64,000 bases of DNA, taken from the NCBI RefSeq assembly GCF_022809355.1, contig NZ_JAKZMM010000001.1:62001-126000 (forward strand), written 5' to 3'. The notes below the pieces were generated by a model. That model was not told the DNA's origin. It saw only the letters and a list, made by a program, of their open reading frames with translations, and searched no databases. Of this stretch, positions 8,696 to 15,692 are shown one piece after another (within the stretch, counting starts at the first letter, position 1; every line of letters begins with the position of its first letter). This DNA comes from Parabacteroides faecalis (GTDB lineage: Bacteria > Bacteroidota > Bacteroidia > Bacteroidales > Tannerellaceae). Made by a program: the position numbers and the translations under genes.

Positions 8696-9751
8696 ATGAT
8701 GAAGAGAGTATGGTATTTATGTATGGCGCTTTTGGTCATAGGCTTATGTTCATCTTGTAAAGATGATTTACCAGGTTTAGGAAAAGAGGCGAACCGGTTC
8801 TTTATGGATGACGATTTGATTTTAACATATAGTGGAGAACCGATGGTGGGTAAGCAGGTACACTTCCTGACATACGACGGTAAAAGAGCAACAATTACGT
8901 TAGATGGCTTGTTGGATTCGAATACTCTTTTCCCTTCTGAGGATTTGCATGATATGGCCTTTGGTGCTCCTGGTGTGGTTCCGGGAGAAGTTCCGACGAC
9001 TTTGCCGAATGTCCCTTTGACTTTGAATGCGGAAGGAACGGCTTATACGTTTGAAGGGACTGACAATCAGAATAACCGTCAGCTTACTTACAAAGGGGAA
9101 GTGTCGAAAGATAAGATGACGTTGGCTATCCAGGTGAAGATGCCTGCCAATAATTTTGTAGGAACCTGGAATGTTGGTAGCGAAAATGCAATTTCCATGA
9201 CTTGGGAATCAGGGAAAAAGATCAATGTCGGCGGACAGGAATTACCGACAAGTGCAGTAGGAGCTATGGCGAGTGCTTTATTGTCTCCAATGGTGGCAGA
9301 AGCATTGCAGTCGGTTACTTTTCTGGAAGACGGAAATATCGTAGCTTCTTATAAGAAGAAAGGAACTAGCGATTGGCAGACTTCGCCGATCAACTTGGCT
9401 CATTATTATATCAAAGACAATAAAATCTATGTGCAGTTGCATATCACACAGATATTGAGTACACGTGCCAATATCTCGGATATGCTTAGTTTGCTGAAAG
9501 ATATGCAAATGTATCTGATGGAAGGAATACCGATGACCTATTCGCTGACAGCCGATGCCGTTCAGATTGGCTTGGCGACCGACGAAGCAAAGGCTATTCT
9601 TTCATTATTGACTTCAGATTTCCTGCGGGATAAGGTAATTGGTATTCTGCCCGAAGATATTTCGCCTGTAGTGAAACCGATACTGGAACAGATGCCGGAT
9701 GTCTTGAAAGAGACTACCAAACTGGAAATACAGTTGAGTTTGAAGAAGTGA
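8696..9751 (+). CDS. Lipoprotein of unknown function, paralogue of the one at 5493-6497
   Basis: The start at 8696 (or the next codon, also ATG) gives a lipoprotein signal with lipobox GLCSSC (Cys21), followed by KDD. The longer open frame upstream would place about 50 residues before the signal and is rejected. The mature part (about 330 residues) has a beta-rich first half (ILTYSGEPMVGKQVHFLTYDG) and a second half that matches the protein at 5493-6497: QSVTFLEDGNIVASYKKKG lines up with ESVTVNLGEEGTFSFSFKK. No enzyme motif is seen. It is probably an envelope protein, and its role is unknown. Codon use looks richer in G and C than in the 6681-8282 gene. Confidence 0.75.
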   Translation: MMKRVWYLCMALLVIGLCSSCKDDLPGLGKEANRFFMDDDLILTYSGEPMVGKQVHFLTYDGKRATITLDGLLDSNTLFPSEDLHDMAFGAPGVVPGEVPTTLPNVPLTLNAEGTAYTFEGTDNQNNRQLTYKGEVSKDKMTLAIQVKMPANNFVGTWNVGSENAISMTWESGKKINVGGQELPTSAVGAMASALLSPMVAEALQSVTFLEDGNIVASYKKKGTSDWQTSPINLAHYYIKDNKIYVQLHITQILSTRANISDMLSLLKDMQMYLMEGIPMTYSLTADAVQIGLATDEAKAILSLLTSDFLRDKVIGILPEDISPVVKPILEQMPDVLKETTKLEIQLSLKK

Positions 9752-9774
9752 TCATTCATCTTGTTATAGACGAG

Positions 9775-9816
9775 CAGCCGGACATCCGACAAAAGGAAGT
9801 CCGGCTGTTATTCTTT
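9775..9816 (+). terminator. Terminator after the second lipoprotein
   Basis: CAGCCGGAC (9775-9783) pairs perfectly with GTCCGGCTG (9799-9807) and is followed by a T-rich tail. Confidence 0.85.
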
Positions 9817-9873
9817 GGGCGAATCTGAAACTAAATAGGCAATAGGTTTGTTTTTATAGAAAAAGGAGGAAAG

Positions 9874-10578
9874 ATGTGGGATAGTCTGAATGCTATTTTG
9901 AGCAGTACGGAGATTACTTCATCGACAGCTTTGGTTCGTTTGCTCATCAGTTTCGTATTAGGAGCTTCGATAGGATTGGAGCGTCAGTACCGGCGTCGGG
10001 AAGCAGGACTGCGTACTTTTACGTTGATATGTTTGGGTTCTACTGCAGCAATGCTGATTTCTATCTGGATTCCGCAAAGCTATCCGAACTTTCTGAACGG
10101 AGATCCGGGACGGATTGCCGCACAAGTGCTTTCGGGCATTGGTTTTCTGGGCGCAGGAGCCATTATTCAAAGCAAAGGAAGTGTGTACGGACTGACTACG
10201 GCCGCTTGTATTTGGGTAGTAGCCGTCATCGGTTTGGCTGTCGGAGCCGGAATGTTTGTCCCGGCTTTGATTACTACGCTGGTAACTTTGTTTGTACTTC
10301 TGAGTGTAGAGCAGTGGGAACGGAAAATGTTCCTGAATGGAGTCAACAAGATTTTGTCTATTCATTGTACAACGGCAACGCCGGACTTGAAAGCGATTCG
10401 GCGATTGTTGGAAAAGAACGGTGTTTTTATTGTGAACGTTTCGTTCGAGAGTTTGTATGACGAGGATCAGTCTGTCATTACCTATAAAGTGAATGTAAAA
10501 GCGATTTCTTCCTATACAAATTTATTCGAAGAAATACGGAAATTAGGAATTGTTTCACAAATCAAGTTGGTAGAATAA
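9874..10578 (+). CDS. MgtC/SapB-family inner-membrane protein
   Basis: This 234-residue protein has the MgtC/SapB signature: RLLISFVLGASIGLERQ then RREAGLRTFTLICLGS, followed by GFLGAGAIIQ and GLTTAACIWVVAVIGLAVG. Four to five transmembrane segments fill residues 20-150, and the C-terminal 80 residues form a soluble ACT-like domain. MgtC proteins modulate F1Fo ATPase and Mg/phosphate homeostasis in Salmonella; in gut commensals the role is not defined. A strong AAGGAGGA site at 9863-9870 sits very close to the ATG, which is unusual for this phylum, where ribosome sites are normally weak. The stop codon lies inside the terminator hairpin that follows. Confidence 0.88.
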   Translation: MWDSLNAILSSTEITSSTALVRLLISFVLGASIGLERQYRRREAGLRTFTLICLGSTAAMLISIWIPQSYPNFLNGDPGRIAAQVLSGIGFLGAGAIIQSKGSVYGLTTAACIWVVAVIGLAVGAGMFVPALITTLVTLFVLLSVEQWERKMFLNGVNKILSIHCTTATPDLKAIRRLLEKNGVFIVNVSFESLYDEDQSVITYKVNVKAISSYTNLFEEIRKLGIVSQIKLVE

Positions 10579-10594
10579 TTCTTTTTCTACCAAC
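10566..10594. terminator. Bidirectional terminator after the MgtC-like gene
   Basis: GTTGGTAGAA (10566-10575) and TTCTACCAAC (10585-10594) form a perfect 10-bp stem between converging genes. The MgtC-like stop codon (10576-10578) is in the loop. Confidence 0.8.
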
Positions 10595-10611
10595 CTGATC
10601 CTCTATGGAGT

Positions 10612-11085
10612 TTATTCCAGTTCGCCTTTCAGCATTTTCCCAGCAATTTCGGCCGCTTTGGCTACATAATGTCCGCAAGGACGGCTGGAATAATAAGCTG
10701 CGTTTCGGATAGACGGAGTCGGACTTGTCTGCGAAGCTTCTGTAGGTGGCAATAACTCACGGCAGATAATAGTGCCGAATTCTTCTTTAAACAAGCTACC
10801 CATCTTCTGAACAATTGCATAGTTGCGTGTACGAGCTTCCTGGTCTAGCGTATCAACGACTGGATATCTAAAACCGGCAAGCATTGACATGGCACTGACG
10901 GTACCACATACTTCGCGCATTCGTCCCATACCGCCACCAAATGAAACCGACATGCTCTTGGCCATTTCCAAATCCAATTCGAAGACATCCGCGTATGCCA
11001 GGAAAACCGATTGGGCACAGTTATAACCCGATTCGAAGTTTTCAACGGCCTTTTTTACCCGCTCTTCTATATTGAAATCTTTCAT
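10612..11085 (-). CDS. C_GCAxxG_C_C family protein (putative redox protein)
   Basis: This 157-residue protein carries the scattered Cys/Gly pattern of the C_GCAxxG_C_C family: YNCAQ (Cys23), GGGMGRMREVCGTVS (Cys60), IICRELL (Cys108) and RPCGHY (Cys137). The family is assumed to be redox-active or metal-binding because of the conserved cysteines, but no activity is established here. It is the last of three closely spaced minus-strand genes after serB and the Dabb gene (gaps of 11 and 22 nt), so it is probably co-transcribed with them. Confidence 0.85.
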   Translation of the reverse strand: MKDFNIEERVKKAVENFESGYNCAQSVFLAYADVFELDLEMAKSMSVSFGGGMGRMREVCGTVSAMSMLAGFRYPVVDTLDQEARTRNYAIVQKMGSLFKEEFGTIICRELLPPTEASQTSPTPSIRNAAYYSSRPCGHYVAKAAEIAGKMLKGELE

Positions 11086-11107
11086 GATAAAACCCGTTTA
11101 CTACGCA

Positions 11108-11410
11108 TTATAACTCATAATCCACGCAAGCCCGGTCTGCCTTCACCGGACCAATGATTCCTTTAGCTACGGCTACATGTTCCGGATGATTGGCATATGT
11201 ATTCACATCAGCCAGCGAATCCAGTTCAGTAATCAGGATCAAATCCCAAGTTTCTGCCGGATTGCAATTGAACTTAACTTCTATGCTGCGCAGTACGTCA
11301 ATTTTATCGATCAAGGCTTCCAACTTTGTCTTGATTTCGTCTAATTTAGCCTGTTTTTCGGCAGGAGAGGCGAACTCCTTCAACTTAAACATTACAATGT
11401 GTCTAACCAT
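11108..11410 (-). CDS. Dabb (stress-responsive A/B barrel) domain protein
   Basis: This 100-residue protein starts MVRHIVMFKLKEFAS, the typical first strand of a Dabb domain, and carries the central helix and the NTYANHPEHVAVA motif near the end. Dabb proteins are small dimeric alpha/beta barrels of generally unknown activity, some of them stress-induced. It lies 11 nt after serB and 22 nt before the C_GCAxxG gene. Confidence 0.88.
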   Translation of the reverse strand: MVRHIVMFKLKEFASPAEKQAKLDEIKTKLEALIDKIDVLRSIEVKFNCNPAETWDLILITELDSLADVNTYANHPEHVAVAKGIIGPVKADRACVDYEL

Positions 11411-11421
11411 ATCGCGTTTAT

Positions 11422-12648
11422 TTAAATATGTTCGTTCAAATAAGAGTCTTTATAACCCAGAAAATATAAGATTCCATCGAGTCCGATTGTCGAAATAGAC
11501 TGTTCGGCCGTTGCTTTGACTTTAGGCTTGGCATGGAAGGCAATACCTAATCCCGCAATACTGATCATGGGCAAGTCATTGGCTCCGTCGCCAACGGCAA
11601 CGGTCTGACGAATATCTACATTCTCTACTTGTGCAATCAGCCGCAGCAATTCTGCCTTTCGTTTGCCATCTACTACTTCTCCTAAGTAACGTCCTGTCAG
11701 TTTTCCGTCGATTACTTCTAGCTCATTGGCATAGACATAATCTATACCGAACTTCTGTTTCAGGTAATTTCCGAAGTAAGTAAATCCACCGGAAAGGATA
11801 GCTATCTTGAAACCGACTTTTTTCAGTACACGCATCAGTCGGTCGGCTCCTTCTGTGATCGGCAAGTTCTCGGCTATTTCCTGCATGACCGAAACATCCA
11901 GACCTTTTAACAAGGCACAACGGCGGCGGAAACTTTCGGTGAAATCAATTTCTCCCCGCATGGCTGATTCAGTAATTGCCTTGACTTCGTCGCCCACACC
12001 TGCGCGGATTGCCAACTCATCAATTACTTCCGTCTCGATCAGTGTTGAATCCATATCAAAACAAATCAGGCGGCGCATCCGTCGGTACATACTGTCTTCC
12101 TGGAAAGAAATATCCACTTGCAGTTCTGTAGCCAGCTTCAGGAAGTCCGCTTTCATCTTCTCTTTGTCTTTAGGCGTACCACGAACGGAAAACTCTACGC
12201 TGGCTTTGGGTGTACGTTCATTCTCATCCAGCGGAATACGTCCGGTTAATCGCTTAATGTCATCAATATTCATATCTTGTTCCGCAATAATCCGGCTGAC
12301 ACCTGCAATTTGTTTGGCTGTCAGCTTTCGTCCCAAGATAGTAACAATATATCGGTTGCGTCCTTGCATACTGACCCATTTGCTGTAGTCTTCCGGTGAA
12401 ATCGGTTTAAAGCGAATATTCACACCCAATTCATAACTCTTGAACAATAGTTCTTTCAGTATCTCTCCGGAAGTCGAAGCATCGCACTGGATGAGAATAC
12501 CTAACGACAGATTGTTATGAATATCTGCCTGACCAATATCCAGGATATTGGCATTATTCTGCGCCAAGATTTCTGTCAGCTTGGCCGTTACACCCAGGCG
12601 ATCCGTGCCATTGATGTTTAGTAGTATTAGTTCTTCGTTTGTTGCCAT
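11422..12648 (-). CDS. serB: Phosphoserine phosphatase SerB with two N-terminal ACT domains
   Basis: SerB removes phosphate from O-phosphoserine in the last step of serine synthesis. The 408-residue protein has two ACT-type regulatory domains (about residues 5-80 and 98-180) and a C-terminal HAD phosphatase domain. HAD motif 1 is FDMDSTLIETE (Asp198 nucleophile and Asp200), motif 2 is ILSGGF, and motif 4 is VGDGANDLPM. Tandem ACT domains suggest feedback by serine or another amino acid. It starts 41 nt after the end of thiE and seems to head its own operon with the Dabb and C_GCAxxG genes. Confidence 0.95.
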   Translation of the reverse strand: MATNEELILLNINGTDRLGVTAKLTEILAQNNANILDIGQADIHNNLSLGILIQCDASTSGEILKELLFKSYELGVNIRFKPISPEDYSKWVSMQGRNRYIVTILGRKLTAKQIAGVSRIIAEQDMNIDDIKRLTGRIPLDENERTPKASVEFSVRGTPKDKEKMKADFLKLATELQVDISFQEDSMYRRMRRLICFDMDSTLIETEVIDELAIRAGVGDEVKAITESAMRGEIDFTESFRRRCALLKGLDVSVMQEIAENLPITEGADRLMRVLKKVGFKIAILSGGFTYFGNYLKQKFGIDYVYANELEVIDGKLTGRYLGEVVDGKRKAELLRLIAQVENVDIRQTVAVGDGANDLPMISIAGLGIAFHAKPKVKATAEQSISTIGLDGILYFLGYKDSYLNEHI

Positions 12649-12689
12649 AATAGTCTGTTTGGGGAAAATGTATATATTTTTCTTGTTTA

Positions 12690-13343
12690 TCAGAGCGAAC
12701 TCAAGATAGTTTCAATCAGATTTCTAGTTTCCTGTACGGGATCTTTAGCACGAATGATGGTACCGGAAATAGCAATTCCGGTTATTCCGGTTTTCATCAA
12801 GGCAGGAATGTCTTCTATCTCAATTCCGCCGATGGCATAAACCGGCAATGTAATGCCCGCTTCCCGGCATTGTTCAAGGATTCGTTTATATCCATCCAAT
12901 CCCAAAATCGGACTTAGTTTCTTCTTGGTTTGCGTGAAACGGAACGGACCTAATCCGATATATGATGCACCCAGCCGGGCGGCGTGACAAATATCTTCAA
13001 ACGTATTGGCCGTAGCGCCGATCAGAAAATCTGTTTTACCCGATTGATGAACCAACTCACAAGCTTGATCAACCGGCATGTCGTTCTTTCCTAAATGGAC
13101 GGCCGTAGCACCTGACTCTAATGCCATTTGTACATCATCGTCAATACAAAGCCGAGCCTGATAAGGCGCACACAGTTTGACCAGTTCACGGGCTGTTTCC
13201 AAAGATGGATTATCTTTCATCCGAAGCTGAATCCATCGGCATCCGCCTTCCAATACCCATTGCGTTTCTTGTTGTTCAGTATATTGATCTGTCCGGTTAG
13301 TAATAAACATCAACCGGTTACTTCCTTCGTAGGTTGTATTCAT
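12690..13343 (-). CDS. thiE: Thiamine phosphate synthase ThiE
   Basis: ThiE joins HMP-pyrophosphate and thiazole phosphate to make thiamine phosphate. The start at 13343 overlaps the stop of the upstream paralogue by 4 nt (ATGA), giving 217 residues; a longer frame to 13559 would read through the neighbouring gene out of frame. Visible motifs are IQLRMKDN, the phosphate-binding CIDDDVQMALESGATAVHLG, GLGPFRFTQTKK and the C-terminal AIGGI and GIAISG loops. All match a functional TIM-barrel ThiE. It is the last gene of the cluster thiD, thiE paralogue, thiE. Confidence 0.9.
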   Translation of the reverse strand: MNTTYEGSNRLMFITNRTDQYTEQQETQWVLEGGCRWIQLRMKDNPSLETARELVKLCAPYQARLCIDDDVQMALESGATAVHLGKNDMPVDQACELVHQSGKTDFLIGATANTFEDICHAARLGASYIGLGPFRFTQTKKKLSPILGLDGYKRILEQCREAGITLPVYAIGGIEIEDIPALMKTGITGIAISGTIIRAKDPVQETRNLIETILSSL

Positions 13344-13948
13344 GATTCTTTTATAGCTGTTATTAATTGATTGAATCGTTCCATGATTTCCCGACTGTCG
13401 CTTTCGCCGGGTTGTTTTCCCCATAAGGCACCTAATACAACAGCACCACCAAATCCTAATCCTTTTAACTGCCGGATATGTGAAGCATCTATTCCTCCTA
13501 ACGCAAATACTTTTGGGTTGATAAATCCTCTTTCCGTTGCTTCTTCCAGTTCGTGCCACGGGAAACCATTTCCATAACCTTCTTTGGATATACTCTGAAA
13601 GATCGGACTTAAGAACAGATAATCCAGCGATTTCCAGGTATCCAGTTCTTGAATGGAATGACAGGAACGACTGATACTGCCTGTAAAGTGATCGGGAGCA
13701 TTCGGATTTCTTCGATTAAGATGAACGCCGCCTAAGGCATATTCGCTAGCCAAACTGAAATGATCGTGGATCACTATTCGGGAATAAAACTGATCCGGAA
13801 TCTGATGAATCAGCGCAGCGATTATTTCTTTTCCGGCATCCGGTTTACGGAGATGCAATCTTTCCAACCCGGCTTCGAATAGGGAAGTGATAATCTTTCC
13901 TTCACCCGGAAAGCAGGTTGGAGTTGTAATGGCAATCAGTTGTTTCAT
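13340..13948 (-). CDS. Second ThiE/TenI-type protein
   Basis: This 202-residue TIM-barrel protein belongs to the thiamine phosphate synthase/TenI superfamily. It has HLRKPD, RIVIHDHFSLASEYALGGVHL and FLSPIFQSISKEGYG, followed by FALGGID and GGAVVLGALWG. Compared with the ThiE downstream it has His in place of the usual Asn of the substrate loop (IHDH against IDDD) and a SPIFxSISK loop. Paired ThiE-like genes are common in Bacteroidota; this copy may be a TenI-like salvage protein or a specialised synthase. It overlaps both thiD and thiE by 4 nt, so translation of the three genes is probably coupled. Confidence 0.82.
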   Translation of the reverse strand: MKQLIAITTPTCFPGEGKIITSLFEAGLERLHLRKPDAGKEIIAALIHQIPDQFYSRIVIHDHFSLASEYALGGVHLNRRNPNAPDHFTGSISRSCHSIQELDTWKSLDYLFLSPIFQSISKEGYGNGFPWHELEEATERGFINPKVFALGGIDASHIRQLKGLGFGGAVVLGALWGKQPGESDSREIMERFNQLITAIKES

Positions 13949-14793
13949 GATTCAATAACTCTTTTCTGTAAAGGCTTCGGATCAAACAGATGATTCATCG
14001 GTCCGTGACCATGGCCGGCGGTTACATCGGCTCCTGCCAGTAAGCCTTTCTGGACATATTCTTTTGCCAGCCGAACAGATTCCGTCAGAGAATGTCCCAA
14101 AGCTAATGATGCCGCGATGGCTGATGATAACGTACAACCCGTTCCATGCGTATTGACGGTCTGAACGGTTTCCGCCTGAAAAGTCACAGCTGGTTGATTG
14201 AGCTGGTATAAACGGTCAATCCTTTGTTCTCCTTCCAGGTGTCCGCCTTTAATCAATACAGCTTGACATCCTTTAGCAAATAATAATTGTGCTGCCTCAT
14301 CCATATCTTTTATCGAATGAATCTGAATGCCTGTCAGGAATTCTGCCTCCGGAATGTTGGGTGTAATCAGTGTAGTCCGGGGAAACAATAAATCAACCAT
14401 CGCTTCAATGGCATCGTCTTGCAACAGCCTGCTACCGCTGGTTGAAATCATAACCGGATCAACAATAATCCATTTCGGGCGATATTGATCAAGAGCAGCA
14501 GCCACAACTTGAATGGCTGCTTTGTTATATAGCATTCCTGTCTTGACGGCATCAATGGTGAAGTCTTCGAAGACGGCATCTATTTGTCCTTTCAATATTT
14601 CTGGAAGAATCGGTTGAATGCCTCTTACACCCAATGTATTCTGTGCGGTTATGGATGTAATGGCCGACATACCATAAACACCCAGTGCGGAAAAGGTTTT
14701 CAAGTCTGCTTGAATTCCCGCACCTCCGCAACTGTCCGAACCGGCAATTGTAAGTGCCGTCGGATATCTGTATTGTTCTTTTGTTCTCATCAT
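13945..14793 (-). CDS. thiD: Hydroxymethylpyrimidine (phosphate) kinase ThiD
   Basis: ThiD phosphorylates HMP and then HMP-phosphate for thiamine synthesis. The 282-residue protein has the ribokinase-fold signatures ALTIAGSDSCGGAGIQAD (substrate site), WIIVDPVMISTSG, LITPNIPEAE and the anion-hole/catalytic motif NTHGTGCTLSSAIAA. Two Met codons stand in a row at the start (14793 and 14790). A perfect -7 promoter element ends only 4 nt before the first ATG, so the message may be leaderless. The operon with the two ThiE-type genes is tightly overlapped. No TPP riboswitch fits, because only 37 nt separate the gene from yaaA upstream. Confidence 0.93.
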   Translation of the reverse strand: MMRTKEQYRYPTALTIAGSDSCGGAGIQADLKTFSALGVYGMSAITSITAQNTLGVRGIQPILPEILKGQIDAVFEDFTIDAVKTGMLYNKAAIQVVAAALDQYRPKWIIVDPVMISTSGSRLLQDDAIEAMVDLLFPRTTLITPNIPEAEFLTGIQIHSIKDMDEAAQLLFAKGCQAVLIKGGHLEGEQRIDRLYQLNQPAVTFQAETVQTVNTHGTGCTLSSAIAASLALGHSLTESVRLAKEYVQKGLLAGADVTAGHGHGPMNHLFDPKPLQKRVIES

Positions 14794-14797
14794 AGAA

Positions 14798-14805
14798 CAA
14801 AGGTA
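14798..14805 (-). promoter_or_regulatory. -7 element abutting the thiD start
   Basis: On the minus strand TACCTTTG is followed by TTCT and then the ATG of thiD. With the usual distance from the -7 element to the transcription start, the first base of the mRNA would fall at or within about 3 nt of the start codon. The -33 region is weak. Confidence 0.6.
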
Positions 14806-14830
14806 CTTAATAATTCACTTTCTGGAAGAC

Positions 14831-15595
14831 TTACTCCTGTAAAAATACCCAATTATTTTCGGTGGAAAGATCTTCTCTGTACAAGAAACCTTCCCATTCA
14901 AAGGCTTTAATCGCTTCCGGATCTTGAATTTGCTGACGGATAATTTGCCGGCACATCTCTCCGCGAGCCATCTTGGCATAAATAACAATGGTTTTCAGTT
15001 TCCCGTCTTTCCGAATCTTGAATTCAGGAGTAATCACGCGAACTTCCTTTTCTATTTGTTTCCAGAAGAAAGCAGGTTGGATATCCTGACTTGCCAGATT
15101 CAGTAAGATTCCATCATCGGACCGAACTGCATCAATTAATGGTTGGGTTTGCTTTCCTTGCCAAAATTGATACATATTACCTTCCGTTAATTCCGGAATC
15201 TTAATATCGTATTCCATCCGATAAGGTTTGATCAAGTCTGAAGCTGAAAGCAATCCGTAACAGATCGAGACAATCTTCAGATGTTGTTGCGCAAAGCTGA
15301 AATCAGCTGCCGTAAAGTCTTCCGGATGAATGTGCTTAAAGACAACTCCTGTATAAGCCAGTAAGGCTTGTAAGCCGGGAACATCGGTCGCATGAAAGTC
15401 CTGAAAGCGCTTATAGCTTTCGAGTGCCAGCTTCGGACTTAACTTGAGGCTACGTTTCAACTCTTCTGTAGATAAATGCGTCATATGCCAAGCAATTTCT
15501 TCGGCTTCATGTTGGAAAAGAGGCTTAGTCGCAGCTTCCATCTGAACCGGACTTTTATCCGTCATCGTTTTTGCGGGAGAAATGATCAGTTGCAT
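14831..15595 (-). CDS. yaaA: Peroxide stress protein YaaA (DUF328/UPF0246)
   Basis: YaaA limits intracellular iron and oxidative DNA damage in E. coli during peroxide stress. The 254-residue protein begins MQLIISPAKTM, the family signature, and contains CYGLLSASDLIKPYRMEY and the basic C-terminal FEWEGFLY motif. The start at 15595 is chosen because the family begins exactly with this strand; the open frame extending to 15736 adds 47 residues unlike the family. Length is normal. It lies 37 nt upstream of thiD and downstream of the maeB terminator. Confidence 0.93.
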   Translation of the reverse strand: MQLIISPAKTMTDKSPVQMEAATKPLFQHEAEEIAWHMTHLSTEELKRSLKLSPKLALESYKRFQDFHATDVPGLQALLAYTGVVFKHIHPEDFTAADFSFAQQHLKIVSICYGLLSASDLIKPYRMEYDIKIPELTEGNMYQFWQGKQTQPLIDAVRSDDGILLNLASQDIQPAFFWKQIEKEVRVITPEFKIRKDGKLKTIVIYAKMARGEMCRQIIRQQIQDPEAIKAFEWEGFLYREDLSTENNWVFLQE

Positions 15596-15620
15596 AACGT
15601 GAATGTAATAAGATAAAGAA

Positions 15621-15655
15621 GGAGCCATGCAGTGACTATTGGTCCACATGACTCC
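15621..15655 (-). terminator. Terminator after maeB
   Basis: On the minus strand GGAGTCATG pairs with CATGGCTCC (one U-G wobble) and is followed by CTTCTTTATC, a modest T-rich tail. Confidence 0.65.
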
Positions 15656-15692
15656 TCTAGAAATGAATTTTTGGTCCCTAGTATATACAGAA

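Noticed and set aside
13344-13559. N-terminal extension of ThiE
   Set aside because: These residues read the upstream paralogue in another frame; the 4-nt ATGA overlap at 13340-13343 gives the natural start.
14794-14830. TPP riboswitch upstream of thiD
   Set aside because: Only 37 nt are available, too short for a TPP aptamer, and no aptamer-like sequence is seen.
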